From Calothrix anomala FACHB-343 (GTDB lineage Bacteria; Cyanobacteriota; Cyanobacteriia; Cyanobacteriales; Nostocaceae): a DNA stretch of 64,000 bases. The stretch covers positions 1 to 64,000 of the forward strand of contig NZ_JACJQG010000035.1 of NCBI RefSeq assembly GCF_014696435.1, written 5' to 3'. A model generated the notes under the pieces. That model saw only the letters and a list, made by a program, of their open reading frames with translations, searched no databases and had not been told where the DNA came from. Below are positions 48,046 to 57,310 of the stretch, in pieces (within the stretch, counting starts at the first letter, position 1; the number at the start of each line of letters is the position of its first letter). A program made the position numbers and the translations under genes.

Positions 48046-49461
48046 TTAGCAATCGTAGTACAGATAAAATTCGTAAGGATGAGGACGTAGTTGTAACTGC
48101 TTAACTTCGTTAACTAGCTTGTACTCAATCCAGTTTTGGATAAAGTCTTCTGTGAATACACCAGTATCTGTTAAGAAAGCATGATCGTTTTCCAGCGCTG
48201 ACAATGCTAAATCTAGAGAACCGGGCGTAGAAGGAATCTTCGCCAGTTCTTCTGGAGATAGTTCATAGATGTTCTTATCTAAAGGTTCGCCGGGATGGAT
48301 TTTATTTTTGATACCATCAATACCAGCACAAAGCATAGCAGCAAACGCTAAGTAAGGGTTAGAGGTAGCGTCTGGACAACGGAACTCTAAACGCTTGGCT
48401 TTGGGGTTATTACCAGACAGAGGAATCCGCACAGAAGCAGAACGGTTACCTTGGGAGTAAGCCAAGTTAACTGGTGCTTCATAACCAGGTACTAGACGCT
48501 TGTAAGAGTTGGTGGTGGGGTTGGTGATTCCCAATAATGCTGGTGCGTGTTTGAGGATACCACCGATGTAATACAGTGCCATTTCGCTCAAACCAGCATA
48601 TTTATCACCGCCAAATAGGGGTTTACCATCTTTCCAGATAGACTGGTGACAGTGCATACCCGAACCGTTATCACCAAAAATGGGTTTTGGCATAAAGGTG
48701 ACGGTTTTACCATATTTTCTGGCAACGTTCTTGATGACATATTTGTAAGTCATCAGCCAGTCTGCTGCTTCGATTAGCTTACCAAATCTAAAACCCAGTT
48801 CGCATTGACCACCGGTGGCAACTTCGTGGTGCTGCTTTTCAATGGGTACGCCGCAAGCTGCCATTGTTAACAGCATTTCTGTACGGATATCTTGGAAGCT
48901 ATCAGTGGGCGGTACTGGGAAGTAGCCTTCTTTGAAGCGTGTTTTATAACCTAAGTTGGGACTTTCTTTTCTACCTGTGTTCCAACGACCTTCTACAGAA
49001 TCTACATGGTAGTAGCCTTCGTTAGCGGTTTGGTCATAACGGACATCATCAAAAATGAAAAATTCGGCTTCAGGGCCAAAGAAGGCTGTGTCACCAAGTC
49101 CTGTAGAAACTAAGTAGTCTACGGCTTTTTGAGCAATAACGCGGGGACAGCGATTATACCATTCGCCTGTGCGAGGTTCTTTAATGCTACAAATTATACT
49201 TAGTGTTGGCTCTTTCATGAATGGATCGATCCAGGCAGTGTTTGGATCGAGAACCATTGTCATGTCTGACTCTTCGATGCCTTTCCAACCCCGAATACTG
49301 GAACCGTCGAAAGGTACACCATCAGTGAATGAACTCTCATCGATTTGGTTATGGTACACAGTGAGGTGCTGCCATGTCCCTGGTGCATCGATGAATTTGA
49401 GATCAATCATCTGAATTTTTTCGTCTTGAATTCTTTTCAAGACTTCTTGTGGGGTTGTCAT
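48046..49461 (-). CDS. glnA: Glutamine synthetase type I
   Basis: The main ammonium-assimilating enzyme (glutamate + NH3 + ATP to glutamine), acting as a dodecamer with GOGAT. The 471-aa sequence is complete: N-terminal [19 protein letters not shown], the metal-site EAEFFIFD, the ATP and glutamate loop [28 protein letters not shown] and the C-terminal YEFYLYYDC. Transcription is probably activated by NtcA through the upstream site. Activity is controlled by the adjacent gifA product, as in other cyanobacteria. The order apcF-glnA-gifA resembles that of Nostoc/Anabaena genomes from memory. Confidence 0.98.
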   Translation of the reverse strand: MTTPQEVLKRIQDEKIQMIDLKFIDAPGTWQHLTVYHNQIDESSFTDGVPFDGSSIRGWKGIEESDMTMVLDPNTAWIDPFMKEPTLSIICSIKEPRTGEWYNRCPRVIAQKAVDYLVSTGLGDTAFFGPEAEFFIFDDVRYDQTANEGYYHVDSVEGRWNTGRKESPNLGYKTRFKEGYFPVPPTDSFQDIRTEMLLTMAACGVPIEKQHHEVATGGQCELGFRFGKLIEAADWLMTYKYVIKNVARKYGKTVTFMPKPIFGDNGSGMHCHQSIWKDGKPLFGGDKYAGLSEMALYYIGGILKHAPALLGITNPTTNSYKRLVPGYEAPVNLAYSQGNRSASVRIPLSGNNPKAKRLEFRCPDATSNPYLAFAAMLCAGIDGIKNKIHPGEPLDKNIYELSPEELAKIPSTPGSLDLALSALENDHAFLTDTGVFTEDFIQNWIEYKLVNEVKQLQLRPHPYEFYLYYDC

Positions 49462-49586
49462 TGTTACTCCTTCTCTGCCAATTAAATAAACTCAACCTAG
49501 AATCTTCAAAGCTTGCTGACCCTGCTGAGATGAACCCAATTGTGACACACCTGGAATATCCTAATGATAGGAGATTAAGAAAATTT

Positions 49587-49600
49587 GTAGTTTTTGTTAC
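49587..49600 (-). promoter_or_regulatory. NtcA-activated glnA promoter
   Basis: Read on the minus strand, GTAACAAAAACTAC is a perfect GTA-N8-TAC. About 23 bases further, TAGGAT fits the TAN3T -10 element of NtcA-activated promoters. It is about 130 bp upstream of the glnA start. Confidence 0.85.
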
Positions 49601-49818
49601 AGTTCTTTTAGTTTCCGAGTTATTTAACCTTTCTGTAACATCTGTACAAAACTCAAACATATCATCTCATAGGGGGCAACTTTGGCATAAAATCCTTAAG
49701 TAGCGGATAGATTGTTTTGTGCCGAAATCTATATTGTAATTGGCACAAAAAATGACTGTGCATAAAAGCAGCCAAATAAATATCAAACCATAGATAGTAT
49801 TGATTGGGAGAAACCAGA

Positions 49819-50328
49819 ATGCGCGATGCAGTAACAACTTTAATTAAGAATTATGACGTAGTTGGACGGTATTTTGACCGGAATGCGCTCGACAGCCTTA
49901 AATCCTACTTTGATAGTGGTACTGCAAGAGTTCAAGCTGCGGGAGCAATCAATTCCAATGCAGCTGCAATTGTCAAGCAGTCTGGTGCTAAATTATTTGA
50001 AGAATTGCCAGAGTTGATTCGCCCTAGCGGGAATGCTTATACAACTCGTCGTTATGCAGCTTGTCTGCGCGATATGGATTACTACTTGCGCTATGCTACA
50101 TACGCGCTAGTGGCTGGCAATACCAATGTATTGGATGAGCGGGTACTACAAGGGTTGCGCGAAACTTACAATTCTTTAGGCGTACCCATCGGCCCTACAG
50201 TACGCGGCGTACAAATTATGAAGGATATCGTCAAGGCACAAGTAGCAGCAGCAGGCGTGGCTAATACCGCCTTTGTTGATGAGCCATTTGACCATATCAC
50301 TCGCGAATTGAGCGAAACCGATATCTAA
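49819..50328 (+). CDS. apcF: Allophycocyanin beta-18 subunit
   Basis: A phycobilisome core biliprotein that replaces one ApcB in the core cylinder and takes part in energy transfer to the photosystems. The 169-aa protein starts MRDAVTTLIKNYDV and carries chromophore Cys82 in YAACLRDMDYYLRY and the Asn of PSGNAYTTR that is methylated in beta subunits. Its length and C-terminus (FDHITRELSE) fit ApcF rather than ApcB. The ATG at 49819 has a GGAG site; the frame upstream to 49804 is not part of the family. Divergent from glnA; ends with a clear terminator. Confidence 0.95.
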   Translation: MRDAVTTLIKNYDVVGRYFDRNALDSLKSYFDSGTARVQAAGAINSNAAAIVKQSGAKLFEELPELIRPSGNAYTTRRYAACLRDMDYYLRYATYALVAGNTNVLDERVLQGLRETYNSLGVPIGPTVRGVQIMKDIVKAQVAAAGVANTAFVDEPFDHITRELSETDI

Positions 50329-50371
50329 ATCTCTGGGGCGGGCAATTGTCCACCCCTTAATCATATTAATG

Positions 50372-50414
50372 GCGATCGCTCTTCAAAACTTTTGGCAAGA
50401 GCGATCGCTTTTTT
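50372..50414 (+). terminator. apcF terminator with HIP1 arms
   Basis: GCGATCGCTCTT and AAGAGCGATCGC make a 12-bp stem around a 13-base loop, followed by six Ts. Both arms contain the GCGATCGC octamer. Confidence 0.9.
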
Positions 50415-50609
50415 CGTAATACATAAAACTGCGATTAATCCAAAAAATTAAAGGATAAATTAACATTTGCAGATTTGCTAATTAATCTGCTTTTGTCAAT
50501 GAGCAATTTTGCGGATACAAAAATATCAATGGGGGTCTTCAATTTTGAATTGTAAAATTTTGAATTCCCCAAGAGTGAAGATGGCAGCGAGGAAAATTAG
50601 TTACAAAAA

Positions 50610-51089
50610 TTAATAATATTCAATCAGTAACGGCCCTTCGGGAATGAAGCGAGAGGTAAAGTTAGTTTTTTTACCTAAAACTTTTAAAGCAGCTACAGGG
50701 ATGGGTGCTTTTAACGGTTTTAACTCTTTGACTTCCCAAAAAATTGCCCAAGTAGGTTTATCTGTTGCAGTCGATGGCGGACGAAACTGAGATTTACCTG
50801 CATATCTACCATTGCGCGAATTTCCATGACCAATATATAAACCTTGCCAAGCAGCTTCTGAGTTTAGCGGTTGATTAACACAGTTAGAAGCGTAAATTAA
50901 TACTTCTACTTCTTTATCTCCCCGTAATTCATCGGCTTTACGGAAGACTTCAAAAGCCATGCTACCAAAAGCGACTTTAATTGTTTCATCGCTGAGTTCG
51001 TTTTCTAGCTTTTCCATTGTTTCCAATGCAGATAGCAAGTGCATCTCCGGAACAGGTGCCAGAATTGCAAAGGAATTTGTTTTAGCCAT
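50610..51089 (-). CDS. Conserved hypothetical protein
   Basis: A 159-aa soluble protein that I do not recognise. It opens MAKTNSFAILAPVPEMHLLSAL, has a middle with AWQGLYIGHGNSRNGRYAGKSQ and ends FTSRFIPEGPLLIEYY. A Pro/Lys-rich stretch precedes the C-terminus. Codon use and composition look chromosomal. It lies between apcF and the virion-like operon and may be the last host gene before the island. Its 3' side faces the apcF terminator. Confidence 0.7.
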   Translation of the reverse strand: MAKTNSFAILAPVPEMHLLSALETMEKLENELSDETIKVAFGSMAFEVFRKADELRGDKEVEVLIYASNCVNQPLNSEAAWQGLYIGHGNSRNGRYAGKSQFRPPSTATDKPTWAIFWEVKELKPLKAPIPVAALKVLGKKTNFTSRFIPEGPLLIEYY

Positions 51090-51206
51090 GTTCTGTCCCC
51101 ATATCTTAGCCTTGTCATTATAGTTACGTTTCTGGGAAACCTAAAGGAACACAGATGAAGATAACTGCGATCGCCCTAAATCCGGCACAATAGAATCCCC
51201 AGAGAG

Positions 51207-51572
51207 TTAAAACTGGTCATCGCGGATCTGAAAATTAGACTCCTTACCAAGGAAGCCAGTTATTTGCTTAATCCAGTTTGCAAGGCGGTTGAATTTATGC
51301 TCAATCGCTTTATCTGTGGCGTTAAGCCGATAATCGAGAAATACTTTTTTCTCAGAATATTCAGTTAGATGGATATCTAATTTCTTCTCGGTATCGTGAA
51401 ACCGAATGGCCAGTTTATCTTCAAGCTGATCCATCGTTGTTAAAATGCTGGTTTCAACTTTGGTAATTTTGGCGTTGATATTTGACTCGACTTGAGAAAG
51501 TCGATAAATTGCGCCGATGATTAAAAGCAGTCCAGAGATAACAGTAATTGCATTATTAACATCAATTTTCAT
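51207..51572 (-). CDS. Single-helix coiled-coil protein of the fibre operon
   Basis: A 121-aa protein with one N-terminal membrane helix (about 6-23, AITVISGLLLIIGAIYRL) and then a long amphipathic coiled coil (about 25-95), with an NRLANWIKQITGFLG segment near the end. It is the last gene of the minus-strand operon. This layout is seen in phage holin-like or tail-anchoring proteins, but I cannot name it. The ATG at 51572 is chosen over a TTG three codons upstream; it overlaps the end of the preceding gene. Confidence 0.65.
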   Translation of the reverse strand: MKIDVNNAITVISGLLLIIGAIYRLSQVESNINAKITKVETSILTTMDQLEDKLAIRFHDTEKKLDIHLTEYSEKKVFLDYRLNATDKAIEHKFNRLANWIKQITGFLGKESNFQIRDDQF

Positions 51573-51906
51573 CTGCTTCAAAAGACAATATTTTTTTAAT
51601 GCTAATTGTTGTTCTTCCTAAATAAGTATTAGGAAAAAATTCTAATTTAAACCTACCCTTAGGCGGGAGTTCGATTTCTTGATTACTGAAGCCGACTATA
51701 TAAGAGCCAGAGATTACCCTACCCGGATAATCAATCAAAATGCGTTCTATACGTCCAGCACTTCTATAATTTCGGGTAGGATTTGCTTGAACGCTAATAA
51801 TTAAATTAGTATCGCTGCTATCAAATACGTAAGGAAAAAGAATAGACTGAATTTGTCTTAAATCCAGCCTATACTCATTCTTAAACACTAGCTGTGTTTC
51901 AATCAT
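51562..51906 (-). CDS. Hypothetical beta-rich protein of the fibre operon
   Basis: A 114-aa protein of unknown family. It is strand-rich (IETQLVFKNEYRLDLRQIQ, YPGRVISGSYIVGFSNQE) without signal or membrane segments. Its ATG starts at the last base of the preceding gene's stop (TGATG), so translation is coupled. By position it is a probable structural or adaptor component of the collagen-fibre cluster. Confidence 0.65.
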   Translation of the reverse strand: MIETQLVFKNEYRLDLRQIQSILFPYVFDSSDTNLIISVQANPTRNYRSAGRIERILIDYPGRVISGSYIVGFSNQEIELPPKGRFKLEFFPNTYLGRTTISIKKILSFEADEN

Positions 51907-52322
51907 CACTTTGTAACGAGTGAATATGTCCGTCCGTTGGGACTAACAAAACTAGTCGGCTTCTTACTAGCACCTTGTAAAAATTTCTTAATGTCAGAAA
52001 TATTAGCGCTAGCGGGAACTGGAACACTCAAGTATTTAACTGCAACGCCTTTTTTTGATGCAGCGCTGCTGTTAGTACCTGGTAGGGGCACTTTAATACG
52101 TTTTGCGCCAACAGAACCACGAACGGCGACTTTAACGTCTTTCTTACCCTTGCTAGTTTTGGACGGTTTACGGGTAATTGTCGCCTCTTGGACAATTTTA
52201 AATCCAAGTTTTTCGGCGACTGAGCGCAACATATAAACATACTGAGATTTTGCGCCAGCACCTTGTCCAGTACCAGATTTAAACAAAACAGTAGCCCTAG
52301 GGCCTAATTTTTTACCTGCCAT
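51906..52322 (-). CDS. Hypothetical basic protein of the fibre operon
   Basis: A 138-aa very basic protein (MAGKKLGPRATVLFKSGTGQ, then TRKPSKTSKGKKDVKVAVRG) with a Ser/Ala/Lys-rich C-terminal half ending SFVSPNGRTYSLVTK. I do not recognise it. It could bind nucleic acid or be a small virion protein. It is separated by 50 bp from the upstream gene and coupled to the downstream one. Confidence 0.65.
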   Translation of the reverse strand: MAGKKLGPRATVLFKSGTGQGAGAKSQYVYMLRSVAEKLGFKIVQEATITRKPSKTSKGKKDVKVAVRGSVGAKRIKVPLPGTNSSAASKKGVAVKYLSVPVPASANISDIKKFLQGASKKPTSFVSPNGRTYSLVTK

Positions 52323-52372
52323 CTAATTACCTACCTATCTATTAATAAGTTGTGGATAGTCATTAATTAGAT

Positions 52373-53407
52373 TTAGAGATAATCAATGGCATGAACAGTA
52401 ACATCACCATTGGTTGCGGCTGAGGTGGTAAATGGTAAGTTACCTGAAATAGTTGCACTTCCAGTTTCTAAATCAAACTGAATTTGAATATTATTAGGCT
52501 GATTTTCTGCTGGAGTTACCGCTTTTTCTGCTGCTGCAAGCAAGCTTGCCATTTCTAATAGTGCTTCTGGTAATGTATCTGAGGCTAAGTCACCACCACC
52601 ATTAGCAAAGGTTGAATAGGTAGAACCTAAATAATCAGATACAACAATATCAATTGCGCCACCAGCACCAATAGAAGTTGTTACAGGTAAAGTTGCTGCT
52701 ACAGCAATTGTTCCCGTATCAAAACTGACTGTAGTCGAAATATTACGTCTAGGTGTCAGTCCTGGGTTAGCACCATTGCGAGAATTTTCAGCAGCATCCA
52801 ACGCTCTACAAATTTCAAAAAAAGCAGCAGGTAATTGAGTAGATTTTAAAGTTCCGGAAGTACCTGGATCAAAAGTAGACATCTTGTCCTCGTCGTAATA
52901 AATGTAATAGCCGTACTTGTAATCAGTCATAGCCGGAAACATCCCCAAATTGGGGGGAATAAACTGAGTTACTGTCTTTGGGGTTAATGTCAAAGACAGC
53001 AACTCAGATGATGGAGTAGGAATTACAAGCCGATTATTAACAACAGTGGTACTAAAACTAGTTCGCTCCAAAACCGTATTTACTGCTGGTGGTAGTTCAT
53101 CAATAGCTGCACTCCAGTCAGTATTAATACTATTCCCTGATGGGGTAATTGCACTATCTCCATCATTACCACTATCAGTAATAGTATTGTCTCTATTTTG
53201 AATAATTGATTTTATTGAAGTAGATGGAAGAAATATATACCAGTTTCTCTTCCATTTAAAGGCTATTTTAATTCTCTTTTTTAAGAGCTTTTTAATTAAC
53301 TGTAACAGATACTTTTCTGAATAATGTATAAGTCTAGCAAACGTAATTAATTTAACGGCTAACCTACCATTAACAACAAAAACAGTATCAAGTTCTACTA
53401 TCCTCAT
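52373..53407 (-). CDS. Hypothetical virion-like protein with duplicated beta module
   Basis: A 344-aa protein. The N-terminal 85 residues are basic and helix-like (YLLQLIKKLLKKRIKIAF). The rest is strand-rich with two related modules of about 85 residues: one ending TTSIGAGGAIDIVVSDYL and one ending TTSAATNGDVTVHAIDYL, each preceded by a helix PxAxxExxxxLxAAE. Such repeated modules suggest a fibre or baseplate accessory protein; this is inference. The start overlaps the collagen-like gene stop by 4 bp (ATGA). Confidence 0.65.
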   Translation of the reverse strand: MRIVELDTVFVVNGRLAVKLITFARLIHYSEKYLLQLIKKLLKKRIKIAFKWKRNWYIFLPSTSIKSIIQNRDNTITDSGNDGDSAITPSGNSINTDWSAAIDELPPAVNTVLERTSFSTTVVNNRLVIPTPSSELLSLTLTPKTVTQFIPPNLGMFPAMTDYKYGYYIYYDEDKMSTFDPGTSGTLKSTQLPAAFFEICRALDAAENSRNGANPGLTPRRNISTTVSFDTGTIAVAATLPVTTSIGAGGAIDIVVSDYLGSTYSTFANGGGDLASDTLPEALLEMASLLAAAEKAVTPAENQPNNIQIQFDLETGSATISGNLPFTTSAATNGDVTVHAIDYL

Positions 53408-55764
53408 TTTTTATCTCTTAACTTTTTAGTCCAAGTTGGCACAGTATCTTTTTGACCTGTGGGGAAGAATTGACAGAGTGTAGGAGTTACTGAAACTTCT
53501 TTATAATTCTCATTAGAATTAGTAGTTTCTGGTGATTTAATACCTTTTAAATAATCCGGTTCTACATATAGCAATAGCGCTCTTAATACTCGTAAACACT
53601 CAGATTCAGTTTTACACCAGACAATAATTTTAGAATTATCATTTAATGTCTGAATACCTCTGTATCTACCTTTCTCATAGTCGGGGAAATTAGGACTGTG
53701 ATTTTGGTTATACCTGTAGTGGGGTAGTATCAAAGTCCATCGGCTTCTACCTATTTTTCCGTTGCCTAAATTCTCTGCATATTGAATAGCTAATTGAGGT
53801 CTTTGACGGGTGCGAGTCTGCCAATAATCAGGTACAGATAAATAAGCTTCAAATTCTTTATTTTTAGCTAAACAAAGTTCAGAATTAGCTTTAAATAATT
53901 CCTCATATTCGCCGATGATTGTTGACGAATTACTTGCTGTACCAGTCTTGTTAGCTATGGCTTTAACAGTTTCAGTAACTCTTTTAACTTCCCATTCACC
54001 TTGTTCATTCTTAGTACATTGGCAAACAGGAACTTGAACAGGAATAAATTTCACATCCGCATCCTCACCTGGTTTGCCATCAACACCATTACGTCCATCA
54101 ACGCCAACACCGTTACGCCCATCAACGCCATTACGTCCATCAACGCCATTACGTCCGTCAACGCCATTGCGTCCGTCAGTACCATTGCGTCCATTGATGC
54201 CATTGCGACCGTCAACACCATTTCTGCCATCAGTGCCATTGCGCCCGTCAGTACCGTTACGTCCGTCAGTGCCATTGCGGCCGTTAATGCCATTACGCCC
54301 ATTTGTCCCAGGTAAGCCGCGTAAACCGTTACGCCCGTCAACGCCATTTCTGCCATCGGTTCCATTGCGACCGTCAACACCATTTCTGCCATCGGTTCCA
54401 TTGCGACCGTCAACCCCGTTACGTCCGTCAATTCCGTTTCTGCCATCGGTTCCATTACGCCCATCAGTACCGTTACGCCCATTTGTCCCAGGTAAGCCGC
54501 GTAAACCGTTACGCCCGTCAACGCCATTTCTGCCATCGGTTCCATTGCGACCATCAATTCCGTTTCTTGGGATGGGATAAGGTTTTAAGGGAATAGCATC
54601 GCGACCGTTACGCCCATCAACGCCGTTGCGACCAGCCAAACCGTTACGTCCATCAACGCCGTTGCGACCAGCTAAACCGTTACGTCCATCTTTGCCATGT
54701 ATCACTATGGGCGCTGGCCCAGGAACCTTAATTTCTCTCATGATGGTTTCGACTTTGGTTACTTCAATGGTTACGGTTCTGCCGTCTTGACCATCAACGC
54801 CGTTTCTACCTTGCTGCCCATCCCGTCCGTTTAGTCCGTTGCGACCGTCAACGCCGTTTTTACCTTGCTGCCCATCCCGTCCATTTAGTCCGTTGCGACC
54901 GTCAACGCCGTTACGCCCGTCCCGTCCTGGTATTCCTTGTCTTCCGTCAACGCCATTTCTACCGTCACGTCCGGGTAATGCTGGTCTTGCGTCCCGTCCT
55001 GGTAGTCCTGGTTTGCCATCAATGCCATTTCTACCATCACGTCCGGGTAATGCTGGTCTGCCATCGCGTCCGGGTGGCGCTGCTCTACCATCACGTCCAG
55101 GTAAACCGCGCTGTCCATCTCGTCCGTTACGTCCGTCCCGTCCGGTTCTACCGTCACGTCCATCTCGTCCGGCTCTACCGTTAAGTCCATCTCGTCCGGC
55201 TCTACCCGCCGGGCCTGGTGTAGCTGCACGATTTCGTAAAAAGCCAACAGCCATTTGCAAACCATTAACAGTAGTTTCTAGTGACAATTGACCGGATTGG
55301 ATTTCTTGGACTACCTGTTTTAAAAACAAAATTGTGTCAATGATGCTCAGTAGCCTATCAATTTTGTCTAAAACTGAAGCTATGCGACCCAAGGCTGTCG
55401 ATGCTGTGGTTGCAGCACTAGCAGCAGTGGCAGCCGCAGTCCCAGCAGCAGCTAAGGCGGCGGCCGCAATTGCCGCAGCCGCCGCGGCCGCTGTGAGAAT
55501 CGCTTTGAGTTCTTTTAATTCGGCGCGAATGTTTTCGGCTTCACCCATTGCAGCAAGTGCTTGCCCAGAAGCGCGATAAGCTTCTGCTAGTGCTTGTTTT
55601 GCTGTTCTTCTGGCATATTCGTCTACATTTGAACTTTGATTTTTTAATGCAGATATTTCGGCTCTTAAAGCATTAATCTGTTGCTGTAAGTTGGAACAAC
55701 AGTCGCACTTGCCAGCACAATTTAAGGCTTGTTGCAAATTATTTATTGTGCTGGAAGCACTCAT
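53404..55764 (-). CDS. Collagen-like fibre protein
   Basis: A 786-aa protein with a Cys-containing N-terminus (CAGKCDCCSNLQQ), a long helical coiled-coil and Ala-rich stalk (about 25-150, with a run of Ala from about 92), and a collagen domain of Gly-X-Y triplets (about 185-575) dominated by GRNG, GRDG and VDG units, with a short non-collagen break at about 332-353. The folded C-terminal domain (about 580-786) has EAYLSVPDYWQTRTRQRPQL and WTLILPHYRYN. Trimeric fibres of this plan occur in phage tails and adhesins. The GRNGVDG units are nearly identical at DNA level. It sits at the centre of the operon. Confidence 0.85.
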   Translation of the reverse strand: MSASSTINNLQQALNCAGKCDCCSNLQQQINALRAEISALKNQSSNVDEYARRTAKQALAEAYRASGQALAAMGEAENIRAELKELKAILTAAAAAAAIAAAALAAAGTAAATAASAATTASTALGRIASVLDKIDRLLSIIDTILFLKQVVQEIQSGQLSLETTVNGLQMAVGFLRNRAATPGPAGRAGRDGLNGRAGRDGRDGRTGRDGRNGRDGQRGLPGRDGRAAPPGRDGRPALPGRDGRNGIDGKPGLPGRDARPALPGRDGRNGVDGRQGIPGRDGRNGVDGRNGLNGRDGQQGKNGVDGRNGLNGRDGQQGRNGVDGQDGRTVTIEVTKVETIMREIKVPGPAPIVIHGKDGRNGLAGRNGVDGRNGLAGRNGVDGRNGRDAIPLKPYPIPRNGIDGRNGTDGRNGVDGRNGLRGLPGTNGRNGTDGRNGTDGRNGIDGRNGVDGRNGTDGRNGVDGRNGTDGRNGVDGRNGLRGLPGTNGRNGINGRNGTDGRNGTDGRNGTDGRNGVDGRNGINGRNGTDGRNGVDGRNGVDGRNGVDGRNGVGVDGRNGVDGKPGEDADVKFIPVQVPVCQCTKNEQGEWEVKRVTETVKAIANKTGTASNSSTIIGEYEELFKANSELCLAKNKEFEAYLSVPDYWQTRTRQRPQLAIQYAENLGNGKIGRSRWTLILPHYRYNQNHSPNFPDYEKGRYRGIQTLNDNSKIIVWCKTESECLRVLRALLLYVEPDYLKGIKSPETTNSNENYKEVSVTPTLCQFFPTGQKDTVPTWTKKLRDKK

Positions 55765-55777
55765 TTAATTTATCCTG

Positions 55778-56200
55778 CTAACTACAATTTTTGTTTCTCA
55801 ATTGACTGGACAATCCTTCAATTTTTGACCATTCAGCATTGGAGATACACTTGCCATTGCATCCCGTACCGCAAGCAATTTCACATTCTGATAATGATTG
55901 GTAAATTCCCGGCGTATTATAGGTACTGCTGGGAATGCAAGCACCGTTAATACAATCATATTTAAAAGGATCTAAAATCCATGCAGCAGTACCGTATCTA
56001 AAACCCCATCCGGGATTAGGTTCAATGCCGTTTACAAAAACTTTGTAAGCAGTTTCTCCAGCGAAGAAAACCCAAGCTTGGTAGGTAACAATGTATTGTC
56101 CAGATGAATTAGGAGGTATGTCAGTACTTGGTAATTCTCTGAATTCATAAGTTCCTGTTGCCCCTACACCAACAATTCCTTCTAAATGCCCTATCGCCAT
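55778..56200 (-). CDS. Cys-rich-tailed hypothetical virion-like protein
   Basis: A 140-aa protein whose N-terminal 95 residues look like a beta-sandwich (VTYQAWVFFAGETAYKVFVN, GFRYGTAAWILDPF). The C-terminus is a Cys-rich knot with CINGACIPSSTYNTPGIY and CEIACGTGCNGKCIS. I associate this knot with phage and giant-virus structural proteins, from memory. It lies 2 bp after the preceding gene and 13 bp before the collagen-like gene. Confidence 0.65.
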   Translation of the reverse strand: MAIGHLEGIVGVGATGTYEFRELPSTDIPPNSSGQYIVTYQAWVFFAGETAYKVFVNGIEPNPGWGFRYGTAAWILDPFKYDCINGACIPSSTYNTPGIYQSLSECEIACGTGCNGKCISNAEWSKIEGLSSQLRNKNCS

Positions 56201-56202
56201 AT

Positions 56203-56532
56203 TTAGTAATCATCTGGATCAATTGTGCTTGTTGTATCTGGTTTTGCAGCGTTAATTGTTAGTTGGTCAACTCTGTATTGGTCGTTGTTTGTTCCCCTAA
56301 AAGCAAAACTTGGGAAGCCATTTGCAATATAAATACTCTGGTCTAAATTACTTTCAAAGTTTGTTTGTGATAAAGGTGTTTGCGCTTTTAATAAAATTGC
56401 TATTAGTAAACTTTCAGCAGTATTGTTACTTCCTGCTGTTAGTCCTGGTAGGTCTGCTTTTGTAATTGTGATGGTAGTGCTGGTTTGTGTGGCGTTAGCA
56501 CCGAAAACGTCTGTTAATGTTGGTTCTGCCAT
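56203..56532 (-). CDS. First gene of the collagen-fibre operon, hypothetical
   Basis: A 109-aa acidic protein starting MAEPTLTDVFGANATQTSTT, with a helical middle (AESLLIAILLKAQTPLSQ) and the pattern QSIYIANGFPSFAFRG. It has no signal or membrane segment and I do not recognise the family. It leads the minus-strand operon of seven genes; a long hairpin lies just upstream. Confidence 0.65.
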   Translation of the reverse strand: MAEPTLTDVFGANATQTSTTITITKADLPGLTAGSNNTAESLLIAILLKAQTPLSQTNFESNLDQSIYIANGFPSFAFRGTNNDQYRVDQLTINAAKPDTTSTIDPDDY

Positions 56533-56576
56533 TTTGATGATGATTGAAACTCTTTAAATTCTTTTATAAGAGCAAT

Positions 56577-56625
56577 CAAAAAAATAGTAAATCTACATCT
56601 TTTACCTAAAAGCTGTAGATTTACT
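56577..56625 (-). terminator. Long hairpin with U-tract upstream of fibre operon
   Basis: AGTAAATCTACA (56586-56597) and TGTAGATTTACT (56614-56625) pair perfectly, and inner CTTTT/AAAAG extends the stem after one mismatch. On the minus strand it is followed by about seven Ts (56578-56584). This is a strong terminator reading into the fibre operon from upstream, or an attenuator. Confidence 0.6.
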
Positions 56626-56734
56626 GAGGGGCTGTGATGCTTGCTGTGTCTATACTTGATGAATTATTAATTAATAGCTAATTAAGCTATATACCTGATT
56701 TTATTTGCTAAATAGTAAAAGTTGTATATGAGTT

Positions 56735-57310
56735 ATGAAAGTCAACGGTCATGGTCAAGCTAGTGTTTTTTCTAAAAAAGATTATGAAAAAATTTTGCTG
56801 CTGACTCCGGGCAAGAATCACCGGATGATTTTTCGGCTGTGTTATTGGACTGCTGCCAGGATGGGTGAGGTTTGCAAGCTGAAAACATCTGATGTTTATT
56901 TCCGTACTGGTAAACCGTTTGACAAGATTACTTATGAGAAAGGTTCTACTAAAACTAAGAAGACCCGACAAATACCAGTCAGTGAAACGCTTAAACAACA
57001 TTTACAAGCCTACTGGCAGGAAATACAGCCGGATTATGATGATTTTTTATTTCCTGGGTTGATTGAAGGTACTCATTTGCAGTTTCAGTCTGCTGATGAT
57101 GCTTTGCGGCGGGCGATTAAAAAAGCTGGGTTGGATGATATGGGTTACAGCACTCACAGTTTCCGGCGCTCTACTGCTACTCAGTTATCTCGCAGTGGAA
57201 TAGCTTTACCTGTGATTAAACAAATTACGGGGCATTCTAGTTTACAAAGTCTTCAACTGTACATTGACACTACTGAAGACCAAGTTTTGGGGGCGATCGC
57301 AACTCTATGA
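56735..57310 (+). CDS. Catalytic-domain tyrosine recombinase (integrase)
   Basis: A 191-aa site-specific recombinase made of the catalytic domain only. The active-site set is complete: Arg42 in AARMGEV, Lys at about 73-76 in KGSTKTKKTR, His141 and Arg144 in THSFRRS, His167 in TGHSSL and nucleophile Tyr176 in QLYIDTT. It lacks the N-terminal core-binding domain of XerC/D or lambda Int, but short integrases starting MKVNGxGQA appear to be a normal cyanobacterial type, so this is probably not truncation. It is probably the recombinase that moved or moves this island. It overlaps the next small gene (ATGA). Confidence 0.88.
   Translation: MKVNGHGQASVFSKKDYEKILLLTPGKNHRMIFRLCYWTAARMGEVCKLKTSDVYFRTGKPFDKITYEKGSTKTKKTRQIPVSETLKQHLQAYWQEIQPDYDDFLFPGLIEGTHLQFQSADDALRRAIKKAGLDDMGYSTHSFRRSTATQLSRSGIALPVIKQITGHSSLQSLQLYIDTTEDQVLGAIATL

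Noticed and set aside
54001-54596. Several long plus-strand frames opposite the collagen-like gene
   Set aside because: They are mirror frames of GGN-rich triplet repeats; composition is Pro/Leu/Arg or Asn/Ala/Ile monotony with no domain.
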